Source of the DNA: Desulfobulbaceae bacterium UBA5173
GTDB lineage: Bacteria; Desulfobacterota; Desulfobulbia; Desulfobulbales; Desulfobulbaceae
Length of the DNA stretch: 16,869 nucleotides
Reading direction: 5' to 3'
NCBI GenBank assembly: GCA_002413355.1
Contig: DHWV01000079.1
Location: 1-16,869 of the forward strand
Shown here: positions 1 through 7,258 of the stretch, piece by piece
Numbering within the stretch: position 1 is the first letter of the stretch
How the letters are laid out: each line of letters starts with the position of its first letter
The notes under the pieces: model-generated
Told to the model about the DNA's origin: nothing
Database searches by the model: none
Seen by the model: only the letters and a program-made list of their open reading frames with translations
Made by a program: the position numbers and the translations under genes

Positions 1-133
1 TATGCAACTGCGTAACTCCTAATACTATACAAGGAACTGTTTTTCGCTGCACGGTGCCGGTGCGGAATCAACACAGCAGGACATCCTCAGCGCAGGGCTG
101 AACTGGCGCGCAGCCTGCCACCTTGTTTGCCTT

Positions 134-1069
134 TTATTTCTCCATTGCCAGCTCAATCAGCCGGTCCAGCAAGGCAGAGAAATCTAGTCCGGCCTGAGCC
201 GCCGCCTGAGGCAGAAGACTAGTCGGTGTCATGCCGGGAATGGTGTTGGTTTCCAAGAGCAATATCTCGCCGTCCTCACGGATGATCATGTCAGTGCGGC
301 TGCATCCACGCAGCTGCAAAGCATTGTGTGCCCGGATGCCGTATTCCTGCGCTTTTTTGCGGAGTCTCTCGCTGACCGCAGCCGGGCAGACCTCCCGTGT
401 TGCGCCGGGTGTGTATTTGGCCTCGTAATCAAAAAAATCGTAGCGGCTGTCCGGGATGATTTCCACTAACGGCAGAGCGGTCAGCGTGTCGTTGCCCAGC
501 ACACCGACAGTGATTTCCCGGCCTTTGATGAATTCTTCAACCATAACGTGCTGGTCATGCGCAAACGCCTTGGTAATCGCGGCACTGAGCTGCTCCACCT
601 GCCGGACGATGGACATGCCTAAAGACGATCCCTGCCGCACCGGCTTGACCACCAGCGGCAGCTTGAGCTTGGCCAGCAGTGGCGCGGGGTCGGCAACATG
701 CGCTTTCTCTGCCATTCCCCATGCCGCCACCGGCAGACCATGCAGCGTGTACATGGTTTTGGCAAGATGTTTGTCCATAGCCAGCGCGCTGCCCAGCACC
801 CCGGAGCCTTGATAGGGAATGCCAAGTAACTCAAGCATCCCCTGCACCGTGCCGTCTTCGCCGTGAATGCCGTGCAGCAGAATGAAAGCGACATCCAGCC
901 GCTCCGCATCGGCGGCGAGCCGGGCAAGATCAGTTGCCGGGTCGTAGCGTACCACCTCGTATTTGTCCTTATTCAAGGCCTGCTCCACGCCTGCGGCTCC
1001 GCGCAAGGAAATTTCGCGCTCCCCGGAGGTTCCGCCCGCAAGCAGGGCCAGTCGTATTCTGCTCATCAT
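134..1069 (-). CDS. ddl: D-alanine--D-alanine ligase
   Basis: This cytoplasmic ATP-grasp enzyme joins two D-alanines for peptidoglycan precursor synthesis. The sequence shows the family pattern throughout: an N-terminal LLAGGTSGEREISLRG segment, then LLHGIHGEDGTVQGMLELLG, the ATP-grasp core with KPVRQGSSLGMS, EEFIKGREITVGVLG, and the C-terminal metal and substrate segment ETNTIPGMTPTSLLPQAA. The length, about 311 residues, matches the usual Ddl size. The frame stays open upstream to 1168, but homology begins at MMSRIRLALLAGG, so one of the two adjacent ATGs at 1069 or 1066 is the likely start; no strong Shine-Dalgarno is visible. A TATAAC-like hexamer on the minus strand at 1182-1187 could be a -10 element, which is weak evidence. 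The gene faces away from the kinase gene at 1679 and is probably transcribed alone. The family is certain; the choice between DdlA- and DdlB-type is not made here. Confidence 0.95.
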   Translation of the reverse strand: MMSRIRLALLAGGTSGEREISLRGAAGVEQALNKDKYEVVRYDPATDLARLAADAERLDVAFILLHGIHGEDGTVQGMLELLGIPYQGSGVLGSALAMDKHLAKTMYTLHGLPVAAWGMAEKAHVADPAPLLAKLKLPLVVKPVRQGSSLGMSIVRQVEQLSAAITKAFAHDQHVMVEEFIKGREITVGVLGNDTLTALPLVEIIPDSRYDFFDYEAKYTPGATREVCPAAVSERLRKKAQEYGIRAHNALQLRGCSRTDMIIREDGEILLLETNTIPGMTPTSLLPQAAAQAGLDFSALLDRLIELAMEK

Positions 1070-1250
1070 GATGTTGTGCTGTGTTGTTATCAGTCTGTCT
1101 GCCGGAACTGTTCGGCACGTTTCGCTATGCGGTCCATTAGACCTCTTGCATGCCTCATGCGCAATCAACTACTCGCTCCATGTTATAGAGACAGCGGCGA
1201 TTAAACTGAATCGGAGACGGAAACGCTTTCTCCTGCGCTCACAGTGTGGG

Positions 1251-1571
1251 TTACAGCATGGCAATGCACTTCAGCCGCTTGGGAATACGCAAGCAGGTCG
1301 CCGTGGTATTGCTCGGCAGCTGTTCACGGGCGGCATGGATTTCAGCAACGACAGGATCGTGTCGCATTGCAGCAGTAGTCTCCTTTTGAATTCGCTCAGC
1401 CAGCATAAGCACCGGGCCTACCTCTGTCAACAGGGAAAGGTTGCAGGAGGAAGGTGCGCTGTCTTGCGGCAGCAGACCGGCCAGTGCCACCTGCTCCATT
1501 TCAAGCACCTGCTGAAAGCTCTTTCCAGAATATACAAGCCGCCGCTGTTTGGGTATAATGCAGCACGCCAC
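1251..1571 (-). CDS. Doubtful hypothetical protein, 106 aa
   Basis: An open frame of 106 codons starts at a GTG, with an internal ATG at residue 25 that would give about 82 residues. I do not recognise a family. The central part (EVGPVLMLAERIQKETTAAM followed by HDPVVAEIHAAREQL) reads like an amphipathic helix, and no membrane segment or signal peptide is evident. No clear ribosome binding site precedes either start. It could be a real small gene in the otherwise empty region between ddl and the kinase gene, a decayed gene fragment, or chance open frame in moderately GC-rich DNA. The last is at least as likely as the first. Confidence 0.25.
   Translation of the reverse strand: MACCIIPKQRRLVYSGKSFQQVLEMEQVALAGLLPQDSAPSSCNLSLLTEVGPVLMLAERIQKETTAAMRHDPVVAEIHAAREQLPSNTTATCLRIPKRLKCIAML
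1531..1559 (+). promoter_or_regulatory. Candidate sigma-70 promoter for the kinase/Hsp70 unit
   Basis: TATACA at 1531-1536 and TATAAT at 1554-1559 are separated by 17 nt, which fits a housekeeping promoter (4 of 6 and 6 of 6 matches). Transcription would begin near 1566 and give a leader of about 110 nt before the kinase start at 1679. A second TATAAT at 1626-1631 lacks a convincing -35 element. Confidence 0.4.
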
Positions 1572-1575
1572 AAGC

Positions 1576-1589
1576 CATCATATATGATG
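1576..1589. repeat. 14-nt palindrome CATCAT-AT-ATGATG
   Basis: A perfect palindrome lies just downstream of the predicted transcription start of the kinase/Hsp70 unit. Its half-sites (CATCAT/ATGATG) also occur as an inverted pair over the -10 of the HdeA-like gene at 6794-6810, with a different spacer. It could be an operator, but short AT-rich palindromes also arise by chance. Confidence 0.3.
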
Positions 1590-1678
1590 CACTTGAAGAT
1601 GAGCAACAGGCAACTGACGGATGTGTATAATTATCGTCTCCTTCCCAGCCACAAAGAAACACAGGTGAACGCCACGCC

Positions 1679-2749
1679 ATGAAACTGCTGATCGCCGATG
1701 ATGAACTCTCGACCCGGATTTTGCTCCGGCACTGCGCCGCCCGCTGGGGCTACGAGGTGATCGAAGCAGCGGACGGGCTGGAGGCTATGAGCCTGCTGCG
1801 AGGGCCGGAGCCACCCCGGATTGCGGTGCTGGACTGGATGATGCCCGGACTGGACGGCGTGGAGATTTGCTCCCGGCTGAATAGACAGGAGAATGACCCG
1901 CTGACCTACACCATCTTACTTACCGGCAAAAGCGACAAAGAGGATGTGGTGCACGCTCTGGATCAAGGGGCGCACGACTTCCTCAGCAAACCGGTGCATA
2001 TTGGTGAGCTGCACGGCCGGATCACGGTTGGTCGGCGGCTGGTGGAGGCGCATGACCGCCTGCGGGAGCTGGACAAAATCAAAGATCGCTTCCTGCGCAT
2101 TGCCGCTCATGACCTGCGCAACCCGCTCGGCTATATCATCACCATGACCGAAATGCTGCTGGACAGTGAATTTGCTGAGATGCGCAAAAATCTCGACAGC
2201 CATTTGGGGGCAATTCACGAAACCGCCTCGGTCATGCAAGGGCTGATCAACGATCTGCTCGACATCTCGGCGGTGCGGGAAGGTAATTTCAAAATCAACC
2301 GCCATCCCGCCTCAATCATTGAAATTGTCCGGCAATCCGCCAGGGTTCAACGGCAGGCCGCAGTCCGGCGGAACATCACGCTGACCGAGCAACTTGCTGA
2401 AGTGCCGCCGTTCAGCTTTGATCCAAGCCGCATCCGCCAGGCTGTGGACAACCTGCTTGGCAACGCGGTCAAGTTTTCTTCGCCCGGCTCTGCGGTCACG
2501 TTGAACGTGACCGCAGAGCCGGACGGCAGGGTCAAGGTTGCGGTGGCAGATCAGGGGCCGGGCCTGAGCGGTGAGGAGCTGGCGCAGCTTGCCTCTGGAG
2601 ACAATTCGCAGTCGCTGGGCGGTAAGGACGGCACGCTTGGCCTGACCGTGGCGAGGAAGATTATTGAATTGCATCAGGGCGAGCTGCGGGCGGAAAACCG
2701 GGCCGGTGGCGGCTGCGTCTTCAGCTTCAGCCTGCCCGCTGAAAAATAG
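1679..2749 (+). CDS. Response regulator receiver/histidine kinase hybrid
   Basis: This cytoplasmic signalling protein of 356 residues has its receiver domain first and its kinase second. Receiver: acidic pair D7-D8, phosphoacceptor D52 in VLDWMMPGLDG, T82 and K104 in FLSKP, all intact. HisKA: H144 in AAHDLRNPL. HATPase: N box with N258 and N262 (DNLLGNAVKF), G1 box D291-x-G293-x-G295 and the GTLGLTVARKI G2 segment. All phosphotransfer and ATP-binding residues needed for activity are present. There is no membrane segment or separate sensor domain, so input probably comes by phosphorylation of the receiver from another kinase or by protein contact. An AGGTGA ribosome binding site at 1663-1668 precedes the ATG by 10 nt. 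The Hsp70-like gene starts about 40 nt after its stop, so it is probably the first gene of that unit. A perfect 39-nt palindrome lies within the HATPase coding sequence. Confidence 0.92.
   Translation: MKLLIADDELSTRILLRHCAARWGYEVIEAADGLEAMSLLRGPEPPRIAVLDWMMPGLDGVEICSRLNRQENDPLTYTILLTGKSDKEDVVHALDQGAHDFLSKPVHIGELHGRITVGRRLVEAHDRLRELDKIKDRFLRIAAHDLRNPLGYIITMTEMLLDSEFAEMRKNLDSHLGAIHETASVMQGLINDLLDISAVREGNFKINRHPASIIEIVRQSARVQRQAAVRRNITLTEQLAEVPPFSFDPSRIRQAVDNLLGNAVKFSSPGSAVTLNVTAEPDGRVKVAVADQGPGLSGEELAQLASGDNSQSLGGKDGTLGLTVARKIIELHQGELRAENRAGGGCVFSFSLPAEK
2484..2522. repeat. Perfect 39-nt palindrome inside kinase coding sequence
   Basis: The 19-nt arms at 2484-2502 and 2504-2522 are exact reverse complements around a single G at 2503. 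The arms are GC-rich and begin CCGGCTCTGCGG. The palindrome lies in the HATPase domain and encodes GSAVTLNVTAEP; the opposite strand in the matching frame encodes almost the same peptide with F for L. As RNA it would form a very stable stem with almost no loop. Confidence 0.9.
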
Positions 2750-2791
2750 CTCTTCCGTGCCTGTCGCTTTCAAGGTATTTTGTCAGCAGCC

Positions 2792-5119
2792 ATGAAGAAA
2801 TCCATCGGAATAGACTTAGGCACCACCAATTCCGCCGCCGCGATCAAGAAAGTGCGGGTCGAGGTGCTGAAAAACGCTGAGGGAGAACTCATCACCCCTT
2901 CGTGCGTCACCGTGCGCAAACGGCTGATGCGGAAGCCGGAGTTCATAGTGGGCCGTCATGCCTTAGAATGGCTGCGGCAGGAGCCAGAACAGACGATCAC
3001 GGCAGTCAAGCGGCTGATTGGCCGCAACTTCCATGACCCGGAAGTACAGGAGCTGATCGCCAGTGGCAGATTCCGTTGCCGACTCTCGGCCCATTCGCAC
3101 GGCTCGCGCAACAGCATTGCCATTCAGGCCGGAGGCCGAGAGTTTAGCCCTGAGGAGATTTCCGCCCAAATTCTGGTTAAGATCAAGGCTGATGCCGAGC
3201 GCGTCCTTGGTGATACAGTCGAAACGGCGGTGATCACCGTGCCCGCCTATTTCAATGACAAGCAAAAGCACGCCACCCGCGCTGCCGCTGCCTTGGCTGG
3301 GCTGAAAGTCAGCCGTTTGTTGCCGGAGCCAACCGCCGCCGCTATTTCCTTTGGCGTGGATCAGGTTTCCGGCGACGAGGGCAAGACGGTGCTAGTTTTT
3401 GATTTCGGCGGCGGCACTCTTGATCTTTCCCTGCTGGCAATCAGCGGCGGCCAGATCATCGAGATGGCCAAGGGCGGGGATATGTGGATGGGCGGCGAGG
3501 ACATTGACAACCTGCTGGTTGTTCACGCCTTGCGCGAGACAGCGGCACGGGAAGGTATGGACGATGTTCGCCTCCGTGCCCTGATTGGGCGGATGGAGCC
3601 GGGGCAGCGTAGCCGCTTTCTTGCTGAGCTGAAACTGGCGGCGGAAAAGGCAAAGATCGCCCTCAGCGACAACCCGGAAGTCTTTTTGGCTGTGCTCGGC
3701 TTGCTCACAGACGAGGACGGCGATCCGCTCAACATTGAGGCAGAATTTTGCCGCGAGCAGATAGAGGAGCTGATGGCCCCGATGCTGACGGCGATGCTCA
3801 AGCTGGTGCGTAGCCTGCTCGCCGAGGCCCATTTCACAAAGGATTTAATTGACCACGTCCTGCTCGTCGGCGGCAGCTCACGCATCCCCTGCGTTGCCGA
3901 CGCACTGCGGCAGGAGTTCGGCGCGGAGAAAGTGCTGCTCCACGAGCGGCCCATGCTGGCGGTGGCGGAAGGTGCTGCCATTCTCAGTCACCGTTTGGCG
4001 GATACGCAAGAATGCCCTGCCTGTGGCAAAGAGACTGGCCAGCACGAGCCGGTCTGTCCGCACTGCGGCTTTGATCTTGCCCAGCACACAGCGGAGCAGG
4101 GCTTGGTTGATATTGTTCATGCGGCGGCGCATGACTACTTCATCCGCTTGGAGAACGACCAGCGTTTTCTCTTAATCAGAAAGAACACTCCCCTGCCCTG
4201 CTCCAGCACCGAAGTTTTTCATTTGGTGGATGCCGAGCAGGAGCTGGTGCATATGCAGTTTTATAACGTGGTCAACGGGCGCGAGGAAAGCATCGGCGAT
4301 CTCTGGCTGGGCATTGATCACGACATGTTTTCGGCAGACAGCAAGACTGTGTCGCCTGATGCGCCGCCCCGTGTCGCGGTCACGCTGGATATTGACGAGA
4401 GCAACTTAGTCTCCGTGCGGGCGGCGTTGGTCGGGCGGCCAGAGGTGAAGGTGGCGGGCACGCTTTCACGCGGCAAGGCTGACGAAAAGCTCTTCCTGCT
4501 GCTGGAGCGCACCATCAGCGAGGCCGATCAGAAAGGCTATTCCACCTACACCGTTGCGGATTTGCTCTGCCGGGCACGAAGCATCATTCGCTTGATTCAA
4601 CAGGTCGTGGACGAGCGCAGCGGCGAGGTGAACGAAAGCCTGTGCCAGCAGATTGAAGAAAAAATCAGCAAGGCGGTCAAAATCGCCGAGGCTGAAGAAG
4701 CTCCGTTGACCCGAATTTATTACGCGGAAAGCATGTTGACGGATTATGGAATGCTGATCGAGACTCCGCTGCAAGAGCGCATCCGTAAAAAAATAGAGCG
4801 GCTGCGCAAGGCGGATGAGGAAGGCAGCTACGAGGAGACCATGCAGGCGATGGAGGAACTGGAGCTGTTGCTGGAACATCCGGGTTTGAACACAGCACAT
4901 GCTCTGACGCAGATTGAGAATGCTTGCGAAATCTGTCACCGGACTGAGCCAGACAAGGCCAAACGCTTTATGCGGGCGGCGGCGGAAGTCTTGGCAGCGG
5001 CAGAGAAAGGCGAAGAGCCGTGCTTTGAGCAGCTTGAAGCGATCATGCCGGAAGTGGAGGCAGTGCTGGATCAGCACGCCAGCAGCACGCAAGAAATTCA
5101 CCGGGGCATCCGCCGATGA
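2792..5119 (+). CDS. Hsp70 (DnaK-like) chaperone with internal zinc ribbon
   Basis: The protein has an Hsp70 actin-like ATPase domain: phosphate-1 loop IGIDLGTTNS near the N terminus, VTVPAYFNDKQKHATRAA, EPTAAAISFG, phosphate-2 VFDFGGGTLDLSLL and adenosine motif LLVGGSSRIP. Directly after it sits a four-cysteine ribbon (C408, C411, C422, C425; CPACG and CPHCG knuckles), which ordinary DnaK lacks. The part from about residue 440 to 560 is probably a divergent beta substrate-binding domain, and a long charged helical region follows to residue 775. It is longer than DnaK (about 640) and has no GrpE or DnaJ gene next to it, so it is a specialised paralogue and not the housekeeping dnaK. The ATG at 2792 puts GIDLGTTN at the family position; a TTG at 2780 has a better-placed AAGG (2772-2775) and would add four residues. 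Its stop overlaps the start of the next gene. Confidence 0.9.
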   Translation: MKKSIGIDLGTTNSAAAIKKVRVEVLKNAEGELITPSCVTVRKRLMRKPEFIVGRHALEWLRQEPEQTITAVKRLIGRNFHDPEVQELIASGRFRCRLSAHSHGSRNSIAIQAGGREFSPEEISAQILVKIKADAERVLGDTVETAVITVPAYFNDKQKHATRAAAALAGLKVSRLLPEPTAAAISFGVDQVSGDEGKTVLVFDFGGGTLDLSLLAISGGQIIEMAKGGDMWMGGEDIDNLLVVHALRETAAREGMDDVRLRALIGRMEPGQRSRFLAELKLAAEKAKIALSDNPEVFLAVLGLLTDEDGDPLNIEAEFCREQIEELMAPMLTAMLKLVRSLLAEAHFTKDLIDHVLLVGGSSRIPCVADALRQEFGAEKVLLHERPMLAVAEGAAILSHRLADTQECPACGKETGQHEPVCPHCGFDLAQHTAEQGLVDIVHAAAHDYFIRLENDQRFLLIRKNTPLPCSSTEVFHLVDAEQELVHMQFYNVVNGREESIGDLWLGIDHDMFSADSKTVSPDAPPRVAVTLDIDESNLVSVRAALVGRPEVKVAGTLSRGKADEKLFLLLERTISEADQKGYSTYTVADLLCRARSIIRLIQQVVDERSGEVNESLCQQIEEKISKAVKIAEAEEAPLTRIYYAESMLTDYGMLIETPLQERIRKKIERLRKADEEGSYEETMQAMEELELLLEHPGLNTAHALTQIENACEICHRTEPDKAKRFMRAAAEVLAAAEKGEEPCFEQLEAIMPEVEAVLDQHASSTQEIHRGIRR

Positions 5120-6411
5120 GTCGTCAAACACGATCCTGTCCGGTCTGCGGTCGTCCCGGCCTGCCGCCCAACTGCGCCAGTTGTCCACAGTGCGATGCGG
5201 ACTTGACCTGCTTTCAAGCTCTTGACTCGCTCTCCAGCCCGGCAGCAGCGGTGACAGAAAAAAAGGCTGAACCAGCCAAACGCCGGGTGCCGTGGGCAGC
5301 TCTTGCTTTGATTGCAGCCGCTGTCTTGCTTCTTCTTGCCGGACTGGCCGTGAGCATGAAAAGCCGCCTCAGCAAGTTGGACCGTGAGCTGGCCGTGATG
5401 CGGGCGGAACAGGGGAAAAAATCAGCACCTGTTCCTGCGGCGGAGAAAAAGCTGCCGCAGGAGAGCACGATGCAGATTGACACGCAAGTGAGTACGCCGA
5501 ATCCAGTTTCGCAGATTGTTGTTGGCGAACATCCTGCTGACACGCCGCCGCCCACCGCAGTCAATAATAAAGTGCCTGATAAGATTCCCGTTGAGGAACA
5601 TGGTGCTACACCAGAACAGGTCGTTGCGCAGAAAACAGGAGCTTCTGAGGAAAAACGGCCGGAGAATGTGGCCAAAGAACCGATTCTGGCTAAGGAGGAA
5701 GAGCAGGAAAAATCAGCGGCCGCGCCCTCTTCTGCTGATGAAAAGACGGAACAGCCTTCCGGCGTTCAACTGGTTGAGCACGAAAAATTGACAACAGAGG
5801 CAGCCGTCTCCGTTGCTCAGGAAAAAGCCGCCAAGCCCTCACCAGAGAACATTCCCTCTGCGGCGGGTGATGAAAAAACTGCTGTTTTTCCTGTCCAAAC
5901 CGAAACACCGCCGGTTGAACCAGTGGAAATCCGCCCGGAGCAGCGGAAGCACCGGGTGCCGCCGCTGATGCGAATCGTTCCTAATGCAGAAGCTGCAAAA
6001 TCTGGCCTTATGGGCAATCCTGAACTACAGCCGCCCACCGTACCACCAACAAGCAGCACATTTTCCTATTTAGTCAAAGACGGGGAAACAGCGTATGATA
6101 TCGCCGAGCGGTTTTACGGCGACCGCAAATATTACCCTGTGCTGATGGAACAAAATCCGCACATTTTTCTCGGATTCATCCGCAGAAACAGCATAGTGCG
6201 TCTTTTTGCCGACCGCCGAGCCGCCGCTGCCTTCTATGAGCGCAGAATCGAACATCAAGACGGTCTAATGCTGTGGAAATATACTGTCCTGCCCGGCGAA
6301 ACTTGGCGTTCAATCTATGCCCGCTTTTTTCTGCCGCGCTATTCAGGCATGGTCTTTTATGGGGACCAAAATATCGCGCCGGGCAAGACAGTGCGGATCA
6401 TCCTCCGCTGA
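5116..6411 (+). CDS. Zinc-ribbon, single-span membrane protein with LysM-like C terminus
   Basis: The order in 431 residues is as follows. An N-terminal cysteine cluster (C8, C11, C20, C23, C26) is most likely a zinc ribbon. One membrane span lies at about residues 60-80 (WAALALIAAAVLLLLAGLAV), followed by a short coiled-coil-like stretch (82-99). A Pro/Glu/Lys-rich linker runs to about 315, and a C-terminal region holds two LysM-like units (YLVKDGETAYDIAERFYG near 318 and YTVLPGETWRSIYARFF near 388). By family knowledge LysM binds peptidoglycan; the topology of a cytoplasmic ribbon and a periplasmic linker reaching the wall is inferred. The ATG overlaps the Hsp70 stop as ATGA, which implies translational coupling. 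The shared zinc-ribbon style with the Hsp70 protein suggests that the two products work together at the membrane. No exact family is recognised. Confidence 0.75.
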   Translation: MSRQTRSCPVCGRPGLPPNCASCPQCDADLTCFQALDSLSSPAAAVTEKKAEPAKRRVPWAALALIAAAVLLLLAGLAVSMKSRLSKLDRELAVMRAEQGKKSAPVPAAEKKLPQESTMQIDTQVSTPNPVSQIVVGEHPADTPPPTAVNNKVPDKIPVEEHGATPEQVVAQKTGASEEKRPENVAKEPILAKEEEQEKSAAAPSSADEKTEQPSGVQLVEHEKLTTEAAVSVAQEKAAKPSPENIPSAAGDEKTAVFPVQTETPPVEPVEIRPEQRKHRVPPLMRIVPNAEAAKSGLMGNPELQPPTVPPTSSTFSYLVKDGETAYDIAERFYGDRKYYPVLMEQNPHIFLGFIRRNSIVRLFADRRAAAAFYERRIEHQDGLMLWKYTVLPGETWRSIYARFFLPRYSGMVFYGDQNIAPGKTVRIILR

Positions 6412-6444
6412 AAGAGCTGATTGACTATTCGGTCAGCTCTTTCA
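6409..6444. terminator. Convergent hairpin covering both stop codons
   Basis: TGAAAGAGCTGA (6409-6420) and TCAGCTCTTTCA (6433-6444) are exact reverse complements with a 12-nt loop. The TGA of the LysM-like gene (6409-6411) lies in the left arm, and the TAG of the HdeA-like gene (6425-6427) lies in the loop. There is no long U tract on either side, so it is a probable bidirectional terminator or mRNA 3'-end stabiliser, not a textbook intrinsic terminator. Confidence 0.6.
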
Positions 6445-6742
6445 CCACATCCAGCAATTTCGCCTTGCCGTCTTTGCCGCATTTTTCGCCGACCTTTTCA
6501 GCCAGCTCACCAATGAAAGCGGTATTAACGACCGTGTCGCCGGTTTTTCCGCTCAGATAACCGTCCACCCAAAGCAAAATCGTGCCGGCCTCATCCTCGT
6601 CTTCGGCCAGCAGGTCGGCGCAGGTGTATGTGGCCATGTCTATTTTTTCGTCTTTTTTGACTTTTTTCTCTGCGGCCTGAACGCTGCTGGTCGCTATCAT
6701 CAACAAAGACAGCAACAACGCAGCTTTTTTAGCTTTGTTCAT
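6425..6742 (-). CDS. HdeA/HdeB-like periplasmic protein
   Basis: A small secreted protein of 105 residues. It has a signal peptide (MNKAKKAALLLSLLMIATSS, cleavage probably after SVQA), a lysine-rich start of the mature part, and a domain with YTCADLLAEDEDEAGTILLW and a second cysteine in VGEKCGK (C41 and C88). The cysteine spacing and the C-x-D-L/F-L-A start match HdeA/HdeB acid-stress chaperones, whose single disulfide joins two such cysteines. By that family it would act in the periplasm against protein aggregation; this role is inferred. The frame is open further upstream, but the ATG at 6742 has a good AGGGAGA ribosome binding site (6750-6756) and begins the signal peptide. The gene has its own promoter and converges with the Hsp70 unit. 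Confidence 0.8.
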   Translation of the reverse strand: MNKAKKAALLLSLLMIATSSVQAAEKKVKKDEKIDMATYTCADLLAEDEDEAGTILLWVDGYLSGKTGDTVVNTAFIGELAEKVGEKCGKDGKAKLLDVVKELTE

Positions 6743-6772
6743 AACAATTCTCCCTGAAGTTTGAAGAAGTAT

Positions 6773-6792
6773 ATTCGCATATAAATGCGAAT
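6773..6792. repeat. Inverted repeat in the leader of the HdeA-like gene
   Basis: ATTCGCAT (6773-6780) and ATGCGAAT (6785-6792) are exact reverse complements with a 4-nt ATAA loop. The hairpin lies between the predicted promoter and the ribosome binding site, so it would form in the 5' leader of the transcript or serve as an operator. Confidence 0.5.
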
Positions 6793-6804
6793 GCATCATG
6801 ATAA

Positions 6805-6833
6805 ATGATGACTGAAAAGAAACGGCCTGTCAA
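6805..6833 (-). promoter_or_regulatory. Promoter of the HdeA-like gene with overlapping inverted repeat
   Basis: On the minus strand a perfect TTGACA (6828-6833) is followed after 17 nt by CATCAT (6805-6810; 4 of 6 matches to TATAAT). The -10 forms one half of the inverted repeat CATCAT-GATAA-ATGATG (6794-6810), a plausible repressor or activator site. Confidence 0.55.
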
Positions 6834-7258
6834 TTACAAACACGGCGAGCCTCCTGTTCAGAGGGGCAGACAAGGAAAGCAATGTGCTTCCAATGGGTGC
6901 CGCCAAGCCCGCCTCATCCCCTCACATACGCATCATTGGCGACAATCACGCCATAATTGATCGCGCCCAGCCATCCGCTCATGCAGCTCTGGTGGAATAC
7001 TGAGATTAGAATCGAAGATGAAACCGAAAAAAACAGACAGAAAAGAAGCTGGCTGATATGATGATACTAATCAAATTTAATGAAAAATCAATATCGCTGC
7101 TCTCGTTGAAATGACCAGTGAGTGCGCCGCCAAAGATGCTCAGGCTTTTGACACGATATTTTTGGCAAATATTGATAATTTTTCAATGGTAATCATATAT
7201 TAATCACTTTTTACATATTAACTAATCCGGTATTGAACTTGACAATCAGCTAACCTTG
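6834..7258. other. AT-rich intergenic patch
   Basis: This stretch contains the 72-nt desaturase-gene remnant (6912-6983), runs of A and T, and one tiny open frame (7111-7203, 30 codons from ATG, no ribosome binding site seen). Base composition shifts from GC-rich to AT-rich from about 7000 on. No RNA gene was recognised. Confidence 0.45.
6912..6983 (-). pseudogene. Remnant of the 3' end of a CrtI-like desaturase gene
   Basis: These 72 nt match the 3' end of the intact oxidoreductase gene at 8112-8189 with about four mismatches and one 6-nt gap. Read on the minus strand they still encode MSGWLGAINYGVIVAN, then DAYVRG and a TGA stop; the intact gene has a two-residue insertion at DADAYVRG. Upstream of the match the sequence diverges at once and no oxidoreductase sequence remains. 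It is either the tail of a deleted paralogue or a partial duplication. The mismatches and gap argue against a very recent copy. Confidence 0.8.

Larger units (their letters stand above)
1070..1678. other. Long divergent intergenic region
   Basis: About 600 nt lie between the divergent ddl and kinase genes. They hold a doubtful minus-strand frame (1251-1571), a candidate plus-strand promoter near 1531-1559, a 14-nt palindrome at 1576-1589 and a second TATAAT at 1626-1631. No RNA gene or recognisable domain was seen in the remaining sequence. A long open frame on the plus strand (963-1682) runs antisense into ddl and carries no recognisable protein pattern. Confidence 0.5.

Noticed and set aside
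1..133. Left edge searched for a tRNA, terminator or partial gene
   Set aside because: Only a 5-bp hairpin (87-101) was seen; no tRNA-like cloverleaf or coding pattern.
963..1682. Long plus-strand open frame of 239 codons between ddl and the kinase gene
   Set aside because: Its first part is antisense to ddl, its composition is rich in R, C, H, Q and S as expected of a shadow frame, it has no recognisable motif and no ribosome binding site.
4466..5188. Minus-strand open frame of 240 codons opposite the Hsp70 gene
   Set aside because: It is wholly antisense to the well-supported Hsp70 coding region and has no family pattern; high GC makes such frames common.
7111..7203. Thirty-codon open frame upstream of the PIN-like gene, considered as an antitoxin
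   Set aside because: Too short for a known antitoxin type, no ribosome binding site and no recognisable pattern; may be chance or a decayed fragment.
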